64,000 bases of DNA from Bryobacteraceae bacterium (GTDB taxonomy: Bacteria; Acidobacteriota; Terriglobia; Bryobacterales; Bryobacteraceae). Made by a program: the position numbers and the translations under genes. Below, piece after piece: positions 11,862 to 20,566 of the stretch. Where the stretch lies: positions 1-64,000 of the forward strand of contig JAHDVK010000027.1 of NCBI GenBank assembly GCA_023384675.1, given 5' to 3'. The notes under the pieces were generated by a model that saw nothing but the letters and a program-made list of their open reading frames with translations, had not been told where the DNA came from and did no database searches. Positions within the stretch are counted from its first letter, which is position 1; each line of letters begins with the position of its first letter.

Positions 11862-12767
11862 CTAACGCTGCGGCAGCGAGATCTGGATATTGCGGAACGC
11901 GATGCCGCCGGCGTGATCGCCTTGGATATAGAACGGGCCGGGCTGGTCTTCGTGCGCGTCGAGCGCCCCGCCGGTGATGCCTTCGATCTCCTGCCGGTCA
12001 ATGATGGTGACACCGTTGCGGATCAAGGTGAGGGTGCGGCCCACAAGCGTCACCTCAAACTCCTCCCATTCGCCCGGCGTGGGCGGCACGGCCGCGCTGG
12101 GCGCGATTCGGCCATAAATCGAGCCCATGCCGCGATCCGGCGGCGCGTTGTAGCCCGCATTGTACTCGATTTGAACCTCATAGCGGCCGCGTAAATAGAA
12201 TCCGGAATTGGCCGGATCGGGGCATTTTACCTCGAAATGCAGCTTGAAATCGTCGAATTTTCTGGTCGACTTCAGGTTTGCGCCCTTGGCTTTATTGAAA
12301 AGCAACCCATCCTGCACCACCCACTGGCTGTTGGCGGGGTTGCCCACCGGCTCCCATCCGGTCAGGTCCTTGCCGTTGAAGAGCGGCTCCGGCCGGGTCC
12401 AGGTTTTGGGCCAGGGGCGGTCGAGCTTCGGCGCGGGCACCCCGGTCACCGGCATCGAGTTCTCGCCGCGCTTGAAGAATCCCTTCAGGCCTCCGGCGTC
12501 CGGTTCCAGCTCGAGGGCCCCGCCGCCATTCAGCCCGAGCGAAAGGCGCGCGCCTTCGTGCTTCACGTTCTTCACCTGATAGACGTTGCCGCCCATGGGC
12601 TGGAACCACACTTCGGGCTGCCCGCCCGCGTTCTCAACTTTCAGCCACATCGCGCGCGTACCGCCGGGCGTCTCCACGGTGAAATTCCACGATCCCAGAA
12701 ACGGGTTCGCCGCCGGCTGAGCCAGCAGGGCGAAAGGGAGGGCAATCAGGGCGAGTCGCATGAACAT
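11862..12767 (-). CDS. Secreted DUF1080 (3-keto-disaccharide hydrolase family) protein
   Basis: A 301-residue exported protein with a short hydrophobic signal (MFMRLALIALPFALLAQ). The C-terminal half is a DUF1080 jelly-roll lectin/glucanase-like fold: LFNGKDLTGWEPVG, FKLHFEVKCPDPANSGFYLRGRYEVQI, YNAPPDRGMGSIYG, WEEFEVTLVGRTLTLIRNG. Members act on 3-keto-sugars or bind carbohydrate in planctomycetes, Bacteroidetes and acidobacteria. The N-terminal part (about 20-115) is an extra beta domain. The ATG at 12767 is chosen because of a CAGGT element upstream; a second ATG lies two codons in. A long palindrome sits just upstream. Specific substrate unknown. Confidence 0.85.
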   Translation of the reverse strand: MFMRLALIALPFALLAQPAANPFLGSWNFTVETPGGTRAMWLKVENAGGQPEVWFQPMGGNVYQVKNVKHEGARLSLGLNGGGALELEPDAGGLKGFFKRGENSMPVTGVPAPKLDRPWPKTWTRPEPLFNGKDLTGWEPVGNPANSQWVVQDGLLFNKAKGANLKSTRKFDDFKLHFEVKCPDPANSGFYLRGRYEVQIEYNAGYNAPPDRGMGSIYGRIAPSAAVPPTPGEWEEFEVTLVGRTLTLIRNGVTIIDRQEIEGITGGALDAHEDQPGPFYIQGDHAGGIAFRNIQISLPQR

Positions 12768-12791
12768 GAGTGTACCTGAACCCGGCAGAAA

Positions 12792-12819
12792 CCGTCGCCG
12801 GAGCCGGCTCCAGCGACGG
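12792..12819 (-). promoter_or_regulatory. 28-base palindrome upstream of the DUF1080 gene
   Basis: CCGTCGC (12792-12798) pairs with GCGACGG (12813-12819), and inside it GGAGCC pairs with GGCTCC, leaving only two opposed mismatched bases. On the minus strand it is followed by TTTCT. It could end transcription of the formate-THF ligase gene upstream or act as an operator for the DUF1080-ogt unit, whose start is about 25 bases away. Confidence 0.5.
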
Positions 12820-12912
12820 CTGATGACGAATCCCACTCGAGCCGGCCGATAATCCGTCCCGCCCCGCAGGGCCGCGGCTTCCAGGGCCGCTTTCACTTGC
12901 CGCGGCGCGCGG

Positions 12913-14505
12913 CTAGCGCAGCCCCGTGATTTCGCCTTCGGGCGTCACGTCCATGCGGAAGGCCTGGGGATCTTTGCCGAGTCCCGGCATGCGCATCATG
13001 TTGCCTGCGACGATCACCACGAAGCCCGCGCCGGCGCTGAGATGCGCATCGGTGACAGTGAGGGTCCAGCCGGTGGGCGCGCCCAGCACCTTGGGATTGT
13101 CGGTGAAGGAGCTCTGCGTCTTGGCCATGCAGACCGGCAGATGGGCATAGCCCGCGGCGGCATAGCGGCGCAGCTTGCGGCGCGCTTCGCCTTCAAAATG
13201 CACGCCCGAGGCGCCATACACCTGGGTGGCGACGATCTGGGTCTTCTCTTCGAGCGATAGCTCGGGCGGGTAGAGTTGCACGGGATTGGACGGCTCGGCC
13301 GCGGCTTCGACGACAGCGCGGGCCAGGTCCTCGCCGCCTGCGCCGCCTTCGTTGAAGACATCGGCGAGGGCGCTGAGCACGCCGAGTTCGCGGCAGTGGG
13401 CGGCGATCTCGTCGAGTTGTTCCCGGGGGTCGTCCGCGAAGCGGTTGATGGCCACCACCACGGGTACGCCAAAGCGGCGCAGGTTGGCGATGTGGCGGTC
13501 GAGGTTGGCGAAGCCGTCGCGCAGTACGCCCGCGCCCTGTTCGACCAGGGCGCGGGCGGAAGCGATCAGCACCGCCGCGGCCGGGGGTACGCCGCCCTGC
13601 GGGAGAACGAGGTGGAAGTACTTCTCCGCGCCCAAATCGGCGGCAAAACCGGTCTCATTGACGGCAAAATCGGCCAATCTGATGCCCATTTGCTGCGAAA
13701 TCACGCTGGAAGTGCCGTGGGCGATGTTGGCGAACGGCCCGGCATGGACCATCGCGGGCGCGCCCTCGGTGGTCTGCACCAGGTTCGGCATGAGGGCTTC
13801 GTTGAGCAGCACCATCATCGATCCGGTAGCCCGCAGATCGCCCGCGGTGACGACATTGCCGTCGAGGTCGAGTCCGATGGCGATGTTGGACAGGCGCCGG
13901 CGGAGGTCCTCGCGGTCTTTGGCCAGGGCGAGCAGCGCCATCACTTCGCTGGCCGCGGTGATGACGAAGCCGGTCTCGCGCGGAACGCCGTTCAGTTTGC
14001 CGCCGAGGCCGACGACGACGTGGCGCAGAGCGCGGTCGTTCATATCCATCGTGCGCGGCCACCACAAATGGTCAATGTCGATGCGGCGGGCGTTGGAATG
14101 GTGCAGATGCGCGTCGATCAGCGCCGCCAGCAGGTTGTGCGCGGCGGCGATGGCGTGGATATCGCCGTTGAAGTGCAGGTTGATGATGTCGGCGGGCAGC
14201 ACCTGGCTGCGGCCGCCGCCGGTGGCGCCGCCCTTCAGGCCAAAGACCGGTCCGAGCGAAGGCTCGCGCAGGGTGGCCACAGCCTTGTGGCCAATGCGCC
14301 GCAGCGCCTGCGTGAGACCGATCGAAACCACGGTCTTGCCTTCGCCGTGGCTGGTGGGCGTGATGGCGGTGACCAGGATCAATTTGCCGCGCGGCGGAAA
14401 CCGGTCCAGCAGTTCGAGCCGCAGCTTGGCCGTGTAGCGGCCGTAGTATTCCATGAACTCGTCGGGGATCGAAAGTTCATCCGCGACCTGGCGAATGAGC
14501 AGCAT
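12913..14505 (-). CDS. fhs: Formate--tetrahydrofolate ligase
   Basis: A 530-residue cytosolic enzyme that makes 10-formyltetrahydrofolate from formate, THF and ATP; slightly shorter than the usual 550 or so residues but with all core motifs. The P-loop is TPTSHGEGKTVVSIGL (Lys57), followed by LREPSLGPVFGLKGGATGGG and IINLHFNGDIHAIAAAHNLL. The C-terminal DAHLSAGAGFVVIVAGNMMRMPGLG matches the family. AGGAGG lies at good distance before the ATG. A URO-D-like gene lies 84 bases upstream in the same direction, which may point to a shared role in C1 metabolism. Confidence 0.96.
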   Translation of the reverse strand: MLLIRQVADELSIPDEFMEYYGRYTAKLRLELLDRFPPRGKLILVTAITPTSHGEGKTVVSIGLTQALRRIGHKAVATLREPSLGPVFGLKGGATGGGRSQVLPADIINLHFNGDIHAIAAAHNLLAALIDAHLHHSNARRIDIDHLWWPRTMDMNDRALRHVVVGLGGKLNGVPRETGFVITAASEVMALLALAKDREDLRRRLSNIAIGLDLDGNVVTAGDLRATGSMMVLLNEALMPNLVQTTEGAPAMVHAGPFANIAHGTSSVISQQMGIRLADFAVNETGFAADLGAEKYFHLVLPQGGVPPAAAVLIASARALVEQGAGVLRDGFANLDRHIANLRRFGVPVVVAINRFADDPREQLDEIAAHCRELGVLSALADVFNEGGAGGEDLARAVVEAAAEPSNPVQLYPPELSLEEKTQIVATQVYGASGVHFEGEARRKLRRYAAAGYAHLPVCMAKTQSSFTDNPKVLGAPTGWTLTVTDAHLSAGAGFVVIVAGNMMRMPGLGKDPQAFRMDVTPEGEITGLR

Positions 14506-14589
14506 GGCGGAATGCCTCCTGTCCTATCCATATCGCAGGATTACGGACGTTGTCATCTGAATGCGCCGCGGACGGCGCGACTTGAGGAA

Positions 14590-15906
14590 TCAGAAACTTA
14601 GCACAAGGTGCCAGATGTAGGCCGAAGCGCGGCCCTGCATCTCGCCGTCGATGCGGGCCAGCGGATCCTCCGGCGGCGGGGGCGCGGCGGGCGCGGGCGG
14701 CAATACCATCGTGGATTCGCGCGTCTCGCTATACCTGCCGTAACGCCGCGTGAAATCCGTCATTGCTTTCACATTCTCGGGGCGGGAATCGTTCTGCATG
14801 ATGGCGGAGGCGTCCATGATGTAGCCGCCGTCGCGGCCGAGCAGATCGATCAGTTCCTTGCATTTCGCTTCGACTTCCGCCGGCGATCCGAAGGCCAGCA
14901 GGGCATTGGGCACGCCGCCAGAGATGGCGAAACGGCCGCCGAGAGCTTCCTGCACCTTCGCCGGATCGGAGCGGTCGATGTGGAAGATGATGCCGCCCTT
15001 GGGCAGTTGCGCGAAGGCTTCGAGATGGGCGTCCCACTTGCCTTCGGCATAGAACAGCACCTGGTTGCCGCGCTCGACGATCGCCTCGACCATGGGCTTC
15101 AGCGTCGCCCAGTAGATCTTCTCGAAGTGCTCGTAGGAGATGAAGGGCACACAGCCGCGGTGCATCCAGATCGGGATCGGGATTTCGCGCGCGGGGTCGA
15201 GACCGCCGAGGGCGACGCCAGTCAGATAGGGCCGCAGCGCTTCGCAAGCGGCCATCACCTTTTCGGGGCATTCCTTCAGGTCGAAGGCCAGCCCGAGATA
15301 GCCGCGGAACTTGTCGGCCAGCACGTCGAGCGGCGCTTTCAGCATGCCGCAGATGGCCGAAACGGTGGCCGTTTCGCGGCGCATGCGCTCGATTTGCGGG
15401 CCGAAAGCGGTGAAATAATCGGCCATGGCCCAGGCGCTGGTGGCGAGCGCCTGCGAGGAGCGCCGTTCGTCGAAGGCGCGCGAAACGCGCGGCAGCCAGG
15501 TGTTCCAGAGAAACGCTTCCGGGTTTTCGATGAACTCGTCGTAGTCCTCGCGGCGCATCCAGGCGTTTTCGGGATCGGGCTCGCGGTACTGAAACGCCAC
15601 ATCGGCGGGAATGTCGAGGCCGGGCACGGCGTAGTATTTCAGCCCGGCGGCGTGCGTGAGACCGGTCCAGACATAGACCATGTTGGGCACGGCGGCGTCC
15701 CAATCGTAGTCCTGGCAGCAGCGGATCACGGCATCGAACGCGATGCGGTAATCGTGCGTCACCTGCTGGCAGGTGAAGCCCGTATGCGCGGCGGTGAATT
15801 CGGCGGCGAAGGGCCGAATGGGGACGCAATCCGGCACGCCCATCCGCATCGCGGCGATGTAGCGCTGGCGGCGCTGCTGATACAGAGCTTCGAGGTCGCG
15901 GGTCAT
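14590..15906 (-). CDS. Uroporphyrinogen-decarboxylase-like (URO-D superfamily) protein
   Basis: A 438-residue member of the URO-D/methyltransferase superfamily. The fold is seen in MTRDLEALYQQRRQRYIAAM, the strand ISYEHFEKIYWATLKPMVEAI, and FAISGGVPNALLAFGSPAEV near the C-terminus. It is longer than heme-pathway HemE and lacks its N-terminal signature, so it is not taken for HemE. The HxC zinc ligands of MtaA/MtbA corrinoid methyltransferases are not obvious either: IIFHIDRSD occupies that region. Proximity to formate-THF ligase suggests a methyl or C1 role, as inference. It is divergent from the PQQ-propeller gene. Confidence 0.75.
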   Translation of the reverse strand: MTRDLEALYQQRRQRYIAAMRMGVPDCVPIRPFAAEFTAAHTGFTCQQVTHDYRIAFDAVIRCCQDYDWDAAVPNMVYVWTGLTHAAGLKYYAVPGLDIPADVAFQYREPDPENAWMRREDYDEFIENPEAFLWNTWLPRVSRAFDERRSSQALATSAWAMADYFTAFGPQIERMRRETATVSAICGMLKAPLDVLADKFRGYLGLAFDLKECPEKVMAACEALRPYLTGVALGGLDPAREIPIPIWMHRGCVPFISYEHFEKIYWATLKPMVEAIVERGNQVLFYAEGKWDAHLEAFAQLPKGGIIFHIDRSDPAKVQEALGGRFAISGGVPNALLAFGSPAEVEAKCKELIDLLGRDGGYIMDASAIMQNDSRPENVKAMTDFTRRYGRYSETRESTMVLPPAPAAPPPPEDPLARIDGEMQGRASAYIWHLVLSF

Positions 15907-15966
15907 GGCGGTATTACTTTATCAGACGCGCGACTCCGGTTTCGCCCGCCGCCTAGAATGGGAAGT

Positions 15967-17394
15967 ATGAAATTCCTCAAGTACGGCTTCTATGCGATTC
16001 TGGCGCTGGCGGCGCTGATCGGCGTGCTGTTTGCGCTGGGGATGAAAGTGGAGATGGATGGAACCGGGTCGCGGCCCATCATCACGTTCCATAAGGCGGA
16101 CAAGCACCTCGAACAGCTCGAGAAGCTGGCCAAGGAAGAGCAGGCCGCCGCGCCCGCGCCCGCGGAACCGGAGGTGGCTGCTGCCGCGGAGGCGCCCGCC
16201 GCCGAAGCCGTTCCCGAAGCTGCGCCCGCGCCCCCGCGCGCTCCGTGGCCTTCGTTCTACGGTCCGAATCGCGACGGCCGCTACACCGACACGCCGATTC
16301 TGACGGCGTGGCCCGGCAAGGGCCTGCGCGAAGAGTGGCGGCGTCCTGTGGGCGGCGGCTACGCCTCGATGGTGGTGGCCGAAGGGCTGGTGTTCACCAT
16401 CGAGCAGCGCCGCGCCGAGGAAGTAGCGGCCGCGTACGACTTCGCCACCGGACGCCAGCGCTGGTCCTCCGCCTGGGCGGGCGATTTCCGCGAAGCGATG
16501 GGCGGGCCGGGTCCGCGCGCCACGCCCACTTATGACGAGGGCCGCGTGTATGTACTCGGCGCGGAAGGCGAACTCCGCTGCCTGGACGCGCGCAGCGGTA
16601 AGCTCCAGTGGCGGAAGAACATCCTCGAGGAAAACGGCGCGGCGAATCTGCAATGGGCGATGTCCGCCTCGCCGCTGGTGGTGGATGGCAAGGTGGTGGT
16701 GCTGCCCGGCGGCGGCGGCGGGCGCTCCGTGGTGGCGTATGACAAGCTCACCGGCGCGCGCGCGTGGAGCGTGCTCGACGACAAGGCGGGCTATGCCGCG
16801 CCCATCGTCGCCACACTGGCGGGCATGCGGCAGATCGTGGCGCTCACGGCCGACCGCGCCGTGGGGCTGGCGATCGAAGACGGCAAGCTGCTGTGGGAGA
16901 CGCCCTGGAAGACGTCCTACGACGTGAACAGCGCCATGCCCGTCATCACCGGACCTGCGCAGCTCGTGTTGACCTCGGGCTATGGGACCGGCGCGAAGCT
17001 GGTGGATATCGTGCGCGAGGGCGATACGCTCACCGCCCGCGACGGCTGGTCGAGCCAGTCGATGAAGGCCAAATTCAACAACGTGGTGCTGCACGAAGGC
17101 GTGATCTACGGCCTCGATGAGGGGATTCTCGCGGCGATGGACGTGGCCACCGGCAAGCGGCTGTGGAAAGGCGGCCGTTACGGCTACGGGCAGTTGCTGC
17201 TGGCGCAGGGCCACCTGGTGGTGTCCACCGAACAGGGCGATGTCGTCCTGGTGAAGGCGAACCCTTCCAAGCACGAGGAAATTGCCCGGTTTGGCGCCCT
17301 GGACGGCAAGACCTGGAACGTGCCCGCGCTGGCCGAAGGCCGGCTCCTGGTGCGGAATACGACCGAGATGGCGTGCTACCGGATTGCACCGTAA
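15967..17394 (+). CDS. Membrane-anchored PQQ-like beta-propeller protein
   Basis: A 475-residue protein with an N-terminal membrane anchor (about residues 6-26), a charged helix and then an Ala/Pro/Glu-rich linker (about 55-92). The rest is a PQQ-type propeller with repeats such as YDFATGRQRWSSAW, LRCLDARSGKLQWRKN and LAAMDVATGKRLWKGG. Cofactor ligands of quinoprotein dehydrogenases are not evident, so it more likely resembles the non-enzymatic BamB-like or outer-membrane biogenesis type. GGGAAG lies directly upstream of the chosen ATG; an ATG at 15958 would add three residues. The long in-frame extension upstream is the antisense of the URO-D-like gene. Confidence 0.82.
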   Translation: MKFLKYGFYAILALAALIGVLFALGMKVEMDGTGSRPIITFHKADKHLEQLEKLAKEEQAAAPAPAEPEVAAAAEAPAAEAVPEAAPAPPRAPWPSFYGPNRDGRYTDTPILTAWPGKGLREEWRRPVGGGYASMVVAEGLVFTIEQRRAEEVAAAYDFATGRQRWSSAWAGDFREAMGGPGPRATPTYDEGRVYVLGAEGELRCLDARSGKLQWRKNILEENGAANLQWAMSASPLVVDGKVVVLPGGGGGRSVVAYDKLTGARAWSVLDDKAGYAAPIVATLAGMRQIVALTADRAVGLAIEDGKLLWETPWKTSYDVNSAMPVITGPAQLVLTSGYGTGAKLVDIVREGDTLTARDGWSSQSMKAKFNNVVLHEGVIYGLDEGILAAMDVATGKRLWKGGRYGYGQLLLAQGHLVVSTEQGDVVLVKANPSKHEEIARFGALDGKTWNVPALAEGRLLVRNTTEMACYRIAP

Positions 17395-17471
17395 GTGGCG
17401 GCGCTGGTGGAGCCCGGCGTGCGAACGAAAACTGCCGGGTGGAATGTGCGCCGAACCTTTCCGGAGGCGAA

Positions 17472-17492
17472 CACCGGCTTGGGCCGCCGGTG
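17472..17492. terminator. Hairpin between convergent genes
   Basis: CACCGGC (17472-17478) pairs perfectly with GCCGGTG (17486-17492) around seven bases, in the 148-base gap between the propeller gene and the convergent small gene. No T-run follows on either strand, so termination is only possible. Confidence 0.35.
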
Positions 17493-17542
17493 CGAACCAG
17501 CGGGCGCTGGGCTCAATGCTGAACAGAACAACAGGACTTCCG

Positions 17543-17929
17543 TCAGGCGGCGGTGGAGGCCATAGCGCGCACGGGCGCGGGCTGGGCGAAAAGGTAAAAG
17601 CCGAACAACGGAGTGGCGTCGCCGCGCCCCCAGCGGCTGACCTTCCAATCGGTGCGGATGTAACGGACGCCCGGATGGCCGGACAGATCGAGCAGCAGCG
17701 TGTACACGCCGCAATAAAACTTCTGCGGGAACGCCAGCAGCGGCTTTTCAGTCCAGGTTTCGCCATCGGCGGAGCCAACCAGAGCGACGTCCAGGCTTTC
17801 CTGTTCGATGACGCGAGTAATTCCCAGGGTCAGGGAGACAAGTGAGGGATGACCCGACCCGAGGTCGGTGACAGGTCCTGAGCCATTGGCCCGGACTACC
17901 TGCTCTTCCAGTAAGAAAGTAGGCAGCAT
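17543..17929 (-). CDS. Conserved hypothetical protein, 128 residues
   Basis: A short protein with no signal peptide, membrane helix or recognised family. It is mostly beta-strand by composition: VVRANGSGPVTDLG, SLVSLTLGITRVIEQESLDVALVGSADGETW and GVRYIRTDWKVSRWG. The pattern of a strand-rich domain measuring a deviation from a mean resembles small virion- or discoidin-like domains but no family is claimed. AGGAGA lies ten bases before the ATG, supporting the start. It is 34 bases upstream of the aminotransferase stop region, reading in the same direction, so the aminotransferase may be cotranscribed ahead of it. Confidence 0.65.
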   Translation of the reverse strand: MLPTFLLEEQVVRANGSGPVTDLGSGHPSLVSLTLGITRVIEQESLDVALVGSADGETWTEKPLLAFPQKFYCGVYTLLLDLSGHPGVRYIRTDWKVSRWGRGDATPLFGFYLFAQPAPVRAMASTAA

Positions 17930-17963
17930 GCGAAGTCTCCTGTGGCCGGAATCTCCGGCCGCG

Positions 17964-19127
17964 TCAGCGTCGTGGCATGCGGCGCAACCGGGCTCCTGCT
18001 TGTTTCAGAGTCTCATATCTTTTGCAAAAACAAAAGCGAATAAACGGGGAGCCGTCCGCCGGGCGGGAGAAGAAGCTGGAGCCGGGAACGGCGGCGACGC
18101 CAATCTCTTCAATCAGATAACGGCAGACCTCGATGTCCGTACCAAGGCCCAGGCCGCGCGTCTCGCACATGATGTAGTAAGCGCCAGCCGGCGCCAGGGC
18201 CGGAATGTTGCATTCGTCAAGAATGGATAACAGCATTTCGCGCCGTTCATGGTAACCGGCGGCGAGTTGCACATAATATTCGTCCGGCAGGGCGAGCGCC
18301 AGGGCGCCGGCCTGCTGCAGCGGCGCGGCCGCCCCGACCGTGAGGAAATCGTGGACCTTGCGAATGGCGGGCGTGAGCGAGGGCGGCGCAATCACCCAAC
18401 CCACGCGCCAGCCGGTGACCGAGTAGGTCTTGCTCATCGAATTCACCAGGATGGTCCGCTCGCGCATGCCGGGCAGCGTGAGCATGGGGTGGTGGCGGTG
18501 ATCGTCGTAGGTGATGTGTTCGTAGATTTCGTCTGTCAGGCAGAGGGCGTCGTGTTCCTGGCAGAGCGCGGCGATGAGGGAGAGTTCGTCCAGGCTGAAG
18601 ACCTTGCCGGTGGGATTGTGCGGCGAGTTGACGATGATGGCGCGCGTGCTGGGCGTAAAAGCGCGGCGCAGTTCTTCGGGATCGAAGGACCAATCCGGGG
18701 GGTGCAGGCGGACATACCGCCGGACCGCGCCGGACAGATGCGCGTCGGGACCATAGTTCTCATACCAAGGCTCGAAGATGATGATCTCGGCGCCAGGGTC
18801 GGCGATGCCCAGCAGGGAAGCAATCATGCCCTCGGTGGAGCCGCAGACGACGGTGATCTCGGCGTCGGGGTCGAGTTCAACCTGGTAGTGCCTCAGGTAC
18901 TTGGCGGCAATGGCCTGACGGAGGGCGGGCGCGCCCCAGGTGATGGCGTATTGGTTGATGTCGTCTTGGATCGCCCTGCAGGCTGCTTCCTTGAGTTCGT
19001 CCGGGGCGGGGAAATCGGGAAATCCCTGGGCGAGGTTGACGGCGTTGTGGCGCAGGGCAAGGCGCGTCATCTCGCGGATGACGGATTCGGTGAAGGGCGC
19101 GACGCGGGCGGCGGGGTTGACGGGCAT
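17964..19127 (-). CDS. Class I/II pyridoxal-phosphate aminotransferase
   Basis: A 387-residue fold-type I aminotransferase. It has NLAQGFPDFPAPDELKEAA at the N-terminus, NSPHNPTGKVFSLDEL (Asn binding the PLP ring), LTDEIYEHITYD (Asp/Tyr), and the Schiff-base Lys233 in NSMSKTYSVTGWRVGW. The N-terminal GFPDF resembles kynurenine/glutamine/methionine aminotransferases, but substrate cannot be fixed from sequence. Full length for the family, which uses 2-oxoacids as partners in the cytosol. It is followed 34 bases later by the small conserved gene. Confidence 0.92.
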   Translation of the reverse strand: MPVNPAARVAPFTESVIREMTRLALRHNAVNLAQGFPDFPAPDELKEAACRAIQDDINQYAITWGAPALRQAIAAKYLRHYQVELDPDAEITVVCGSTEGMIASLLGIADPGAEIIIFEPWYENYGPDAHLSGAVRRYVRLHPPDWSFDPEELRRAFTPSTRAIIVNSPHNPTGKVFSLDELSLIAALCQEHDALCLTDEIYEHITYDDHRHHPMLTLPGMRERTILVNSMSKTYSVTGWRVGWVIAPPSLTPAIRKVHDFLTVGAAAPLQQAGALALALPDEYYVQLAAGYHERREMLLSILDECNIPALAPAGAYYIMCETRGLGLGTDIEVCRYLIEEIGVAAVPGSSFFSRPADGSPFIRFCFCKRYETLKQAGARLRRMPRR

Positions 19128-19260
19128 GGGCTATGTTTCAGGATAGGGGAAACAAGGTTGGGCCCGGCGGAGTGACGATTCGGCTTTTCGGGATCCTCAC
19201 GGCAGGGACCGCGGACACCCCGTTCGCGCTTCTCCGGTGTGGGGCCTGCGGGGCCGGCCG

Positions 19261-19572
19261 CTAGTGGCGTGCGAAGCGGTGGAGGCGAATGGCTTCCCAC
19301 AGACCGATGAAGAGATTGAGCACACCCAGCCCGCTCACCGCGCCGCGGAACTGCTCGGTGAGCAGATAGGGTGTCAGGCGGGGATTCATGGTCACCAGGT
19401 AGTTCCAGCCGTAGCTCTCGGTCCAGGGGAAGATCAGCAGGAAAAGCCCGACCTCCAGGCACAGCACCGCGAACAGGACCGCTGCTGCCCGTTCCACCCA
19501 GGTGGCGCGGCCGGCGGGCGGCGGATCGTAGGGGCGGTGGCCAGGCTCCGGAATCGTCATGGCGCAAGTCAT
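19261..19572 (-). CDS. Small membrane protein coupled to rnhB
   Basis: A 103-residue protein with two predicted membrane helices: VERAAAVLFAVLCLEVGLFLLIF (about 26-48) and FRGAVSGLGVLNLFIGLWEAI (about 73-94), and a short proline-rich N-terminus. Its ATG overlaps the rnhB stop by four bases (ATGA), implying translational coupling at the end of the ffh-rpsP-trmD-rplS-rnhB operon. The family is not recognised. A cytoplasmic-membrane location is inferred from hydrophobicity. Confidence 0.65.
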   Translation of the reverse strand: MTCAMTIPEPGHRPYDPPPAGRATWVERAAAVLFAVLCLEVGLFLLIFPWTESYGWNYLVTMNPRLTPYLLTEQFRGAVSGLGVLNLFIGLWEAIRLHRFARH

Positions 19573-20195
19573 GCCAGTCTATACTGGAGCCGTTCGCGGA
19601 CAGGGGCAAAACTGCGGCGGTGCTGCGTGGTGACGCCGAGGCGGTCCAGCGCCGCAAGATGTTCGCCCGTCCCATAGCCCTTGTGTTTCGCAAAACCGTA
19701 GCCGGGGAACTCGAGGTCCAGTTCCCGGAGGTGGGCGTCGCGCGCGGTCTTCGCGAGGATAGAAGCGGCGGCGATCGCCTCGACGCGGGCATCGCCCTTG
19801 ATGAGCGCCTGTTGGGGGAGAGGCAGATCCACGGTGAGGGCGTCGATTAGCAGGTAGTCCGGAGCGGGATCGAGGGCGGCGGCGGCGCGGGCCATGGCGA
19901 GGCGCGACGCCTCGCGGATGTTCACGCGGTCGATTTCCTCGGCGGTGGCCGAGGCGACAGCCCAGGCGACGGCCGCGGCGCGAATTTCGGTGGCGAGGGA
20001 TTCGCGCTGCTCCGCGGGAAGAGTTTTGGAGTCCGCGAGTCCGGCGATGCGGCGGTCCGCCGCCAGAATGACGGCGGCCGCGTAGACGGGTCCGAACAGG
20101 CAGCCCCGGCCTGCTTCATCGAGGCCCGCAACGCGCACGTATCCCTCCCGGTGCAGGGCGAGTTCCAGTTCGGCGCTGCAGAGGACGCCGGGCAT
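19569..20195 (-). CDS. rnhB: Ribonuclease HII
   Basis: A 208-residue endonuclease that cuts RNA in RNA-DNA hybrids and removes single ribonucleotides from DNA. The active-site motif AGLDEAGRGCLFGPVYAAAV (Asp26, Glu27) is complete, and further acidic residues lie in YLLIDALTVDLP. The C-terminal block ASILAKTARDAHLRELD and GYGFAKHKGYGTGEHLAAL is typical. It starts 17 bases after rplS, the classical neighbour order in many bacteria. Confidence 0.96.
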   Translation of the reverse strand: MPGVLCSAELELALHREGYVRVAGLDEAGRGCLFGPVYAAAVILAADRRIAGLADSKTLPAEQRESLATEIRAAAVAWAVASATAEEIDRVNIREASRLAMARAAAALDPAPDYLLIDALTVDLPLPQQALIKGDARVEAIAAASILAKTARDAHLRELDLEFPGYGFAKHKGYGTGEHLAALDRLGVTTQHRRSFAPVRERLQYRLA

Positions 20196-20212
20196 GCCGG
20201 GCGGTCGGAGCG

Positions 20213-20566
20213 TTAGCTGCGCTCCTTGAGGCGGGCGGCCTTGCCGCGCAGGTTGCGGAGGTAGTAGAGCTTGGCGCGGCGGACGCGGCCCGAGCGCACG
20301 ATGTCGATGTGATCGATCACGGGCGCATGGACGGGGAAGATCCTCTCCACGCCGTTGCCGCCGAAGCTGATCTTGCGCACGGTGATGGTCTCGCCCATCG
20401 CGCCGCGGTGGTTGCGGGCGATCAGCGTGCCTTCAAAGGCCTGCAGCCGCTCTTTTTCACCTTCGCGGATCCTGACGTGGACACGGAGCGTGTCGCCGAT
20501 GCGGAATTCCGGGATGTCGGTCCGCTTGTTCTTGTTCAACACTTTCTGCAGGTAGGGGCTAATCAT
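20213..20566 (-). CDS. rplS: 50S ribosomal protein L19
   Basis: A 117-residue ribosomal protein located at the 30S-50S interface. The family signatures [57 protein letters not shown] and [17 protein letters not shown] are intact. The start MISPYLQKV is chosen because it overlaps the trmD stop (ATGA); the in-frame extension upstream is the trmD C-terminus in another frame. Confidence 0.97.
   Translation of the reverse strand: MISPYLQKVLNKNKRTDIPEFRIGDTLRVHVRIREGEKERLQAFEGTLIARNHRGAMGETITVRKISFGGNGVERIFPVHAPVIDHIDIVRSGRVRRAKLYYLRNLRGKAARLKERS

Noticed and set aside
13276-14601. 441-codon plus-strand frame opposite fhs
   Set aside because: The minus strand holds the complete formate-THF ligase with a good ribosome binding site; the opposite frame has no motifs.
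14608-15966. Long N-terminal extension in frame with the PQQ-propeller gene
   Set aside because: It is antisense to the URO-D-like gene, while a membrane anchor and ribosome binding site mark the start at 15967.
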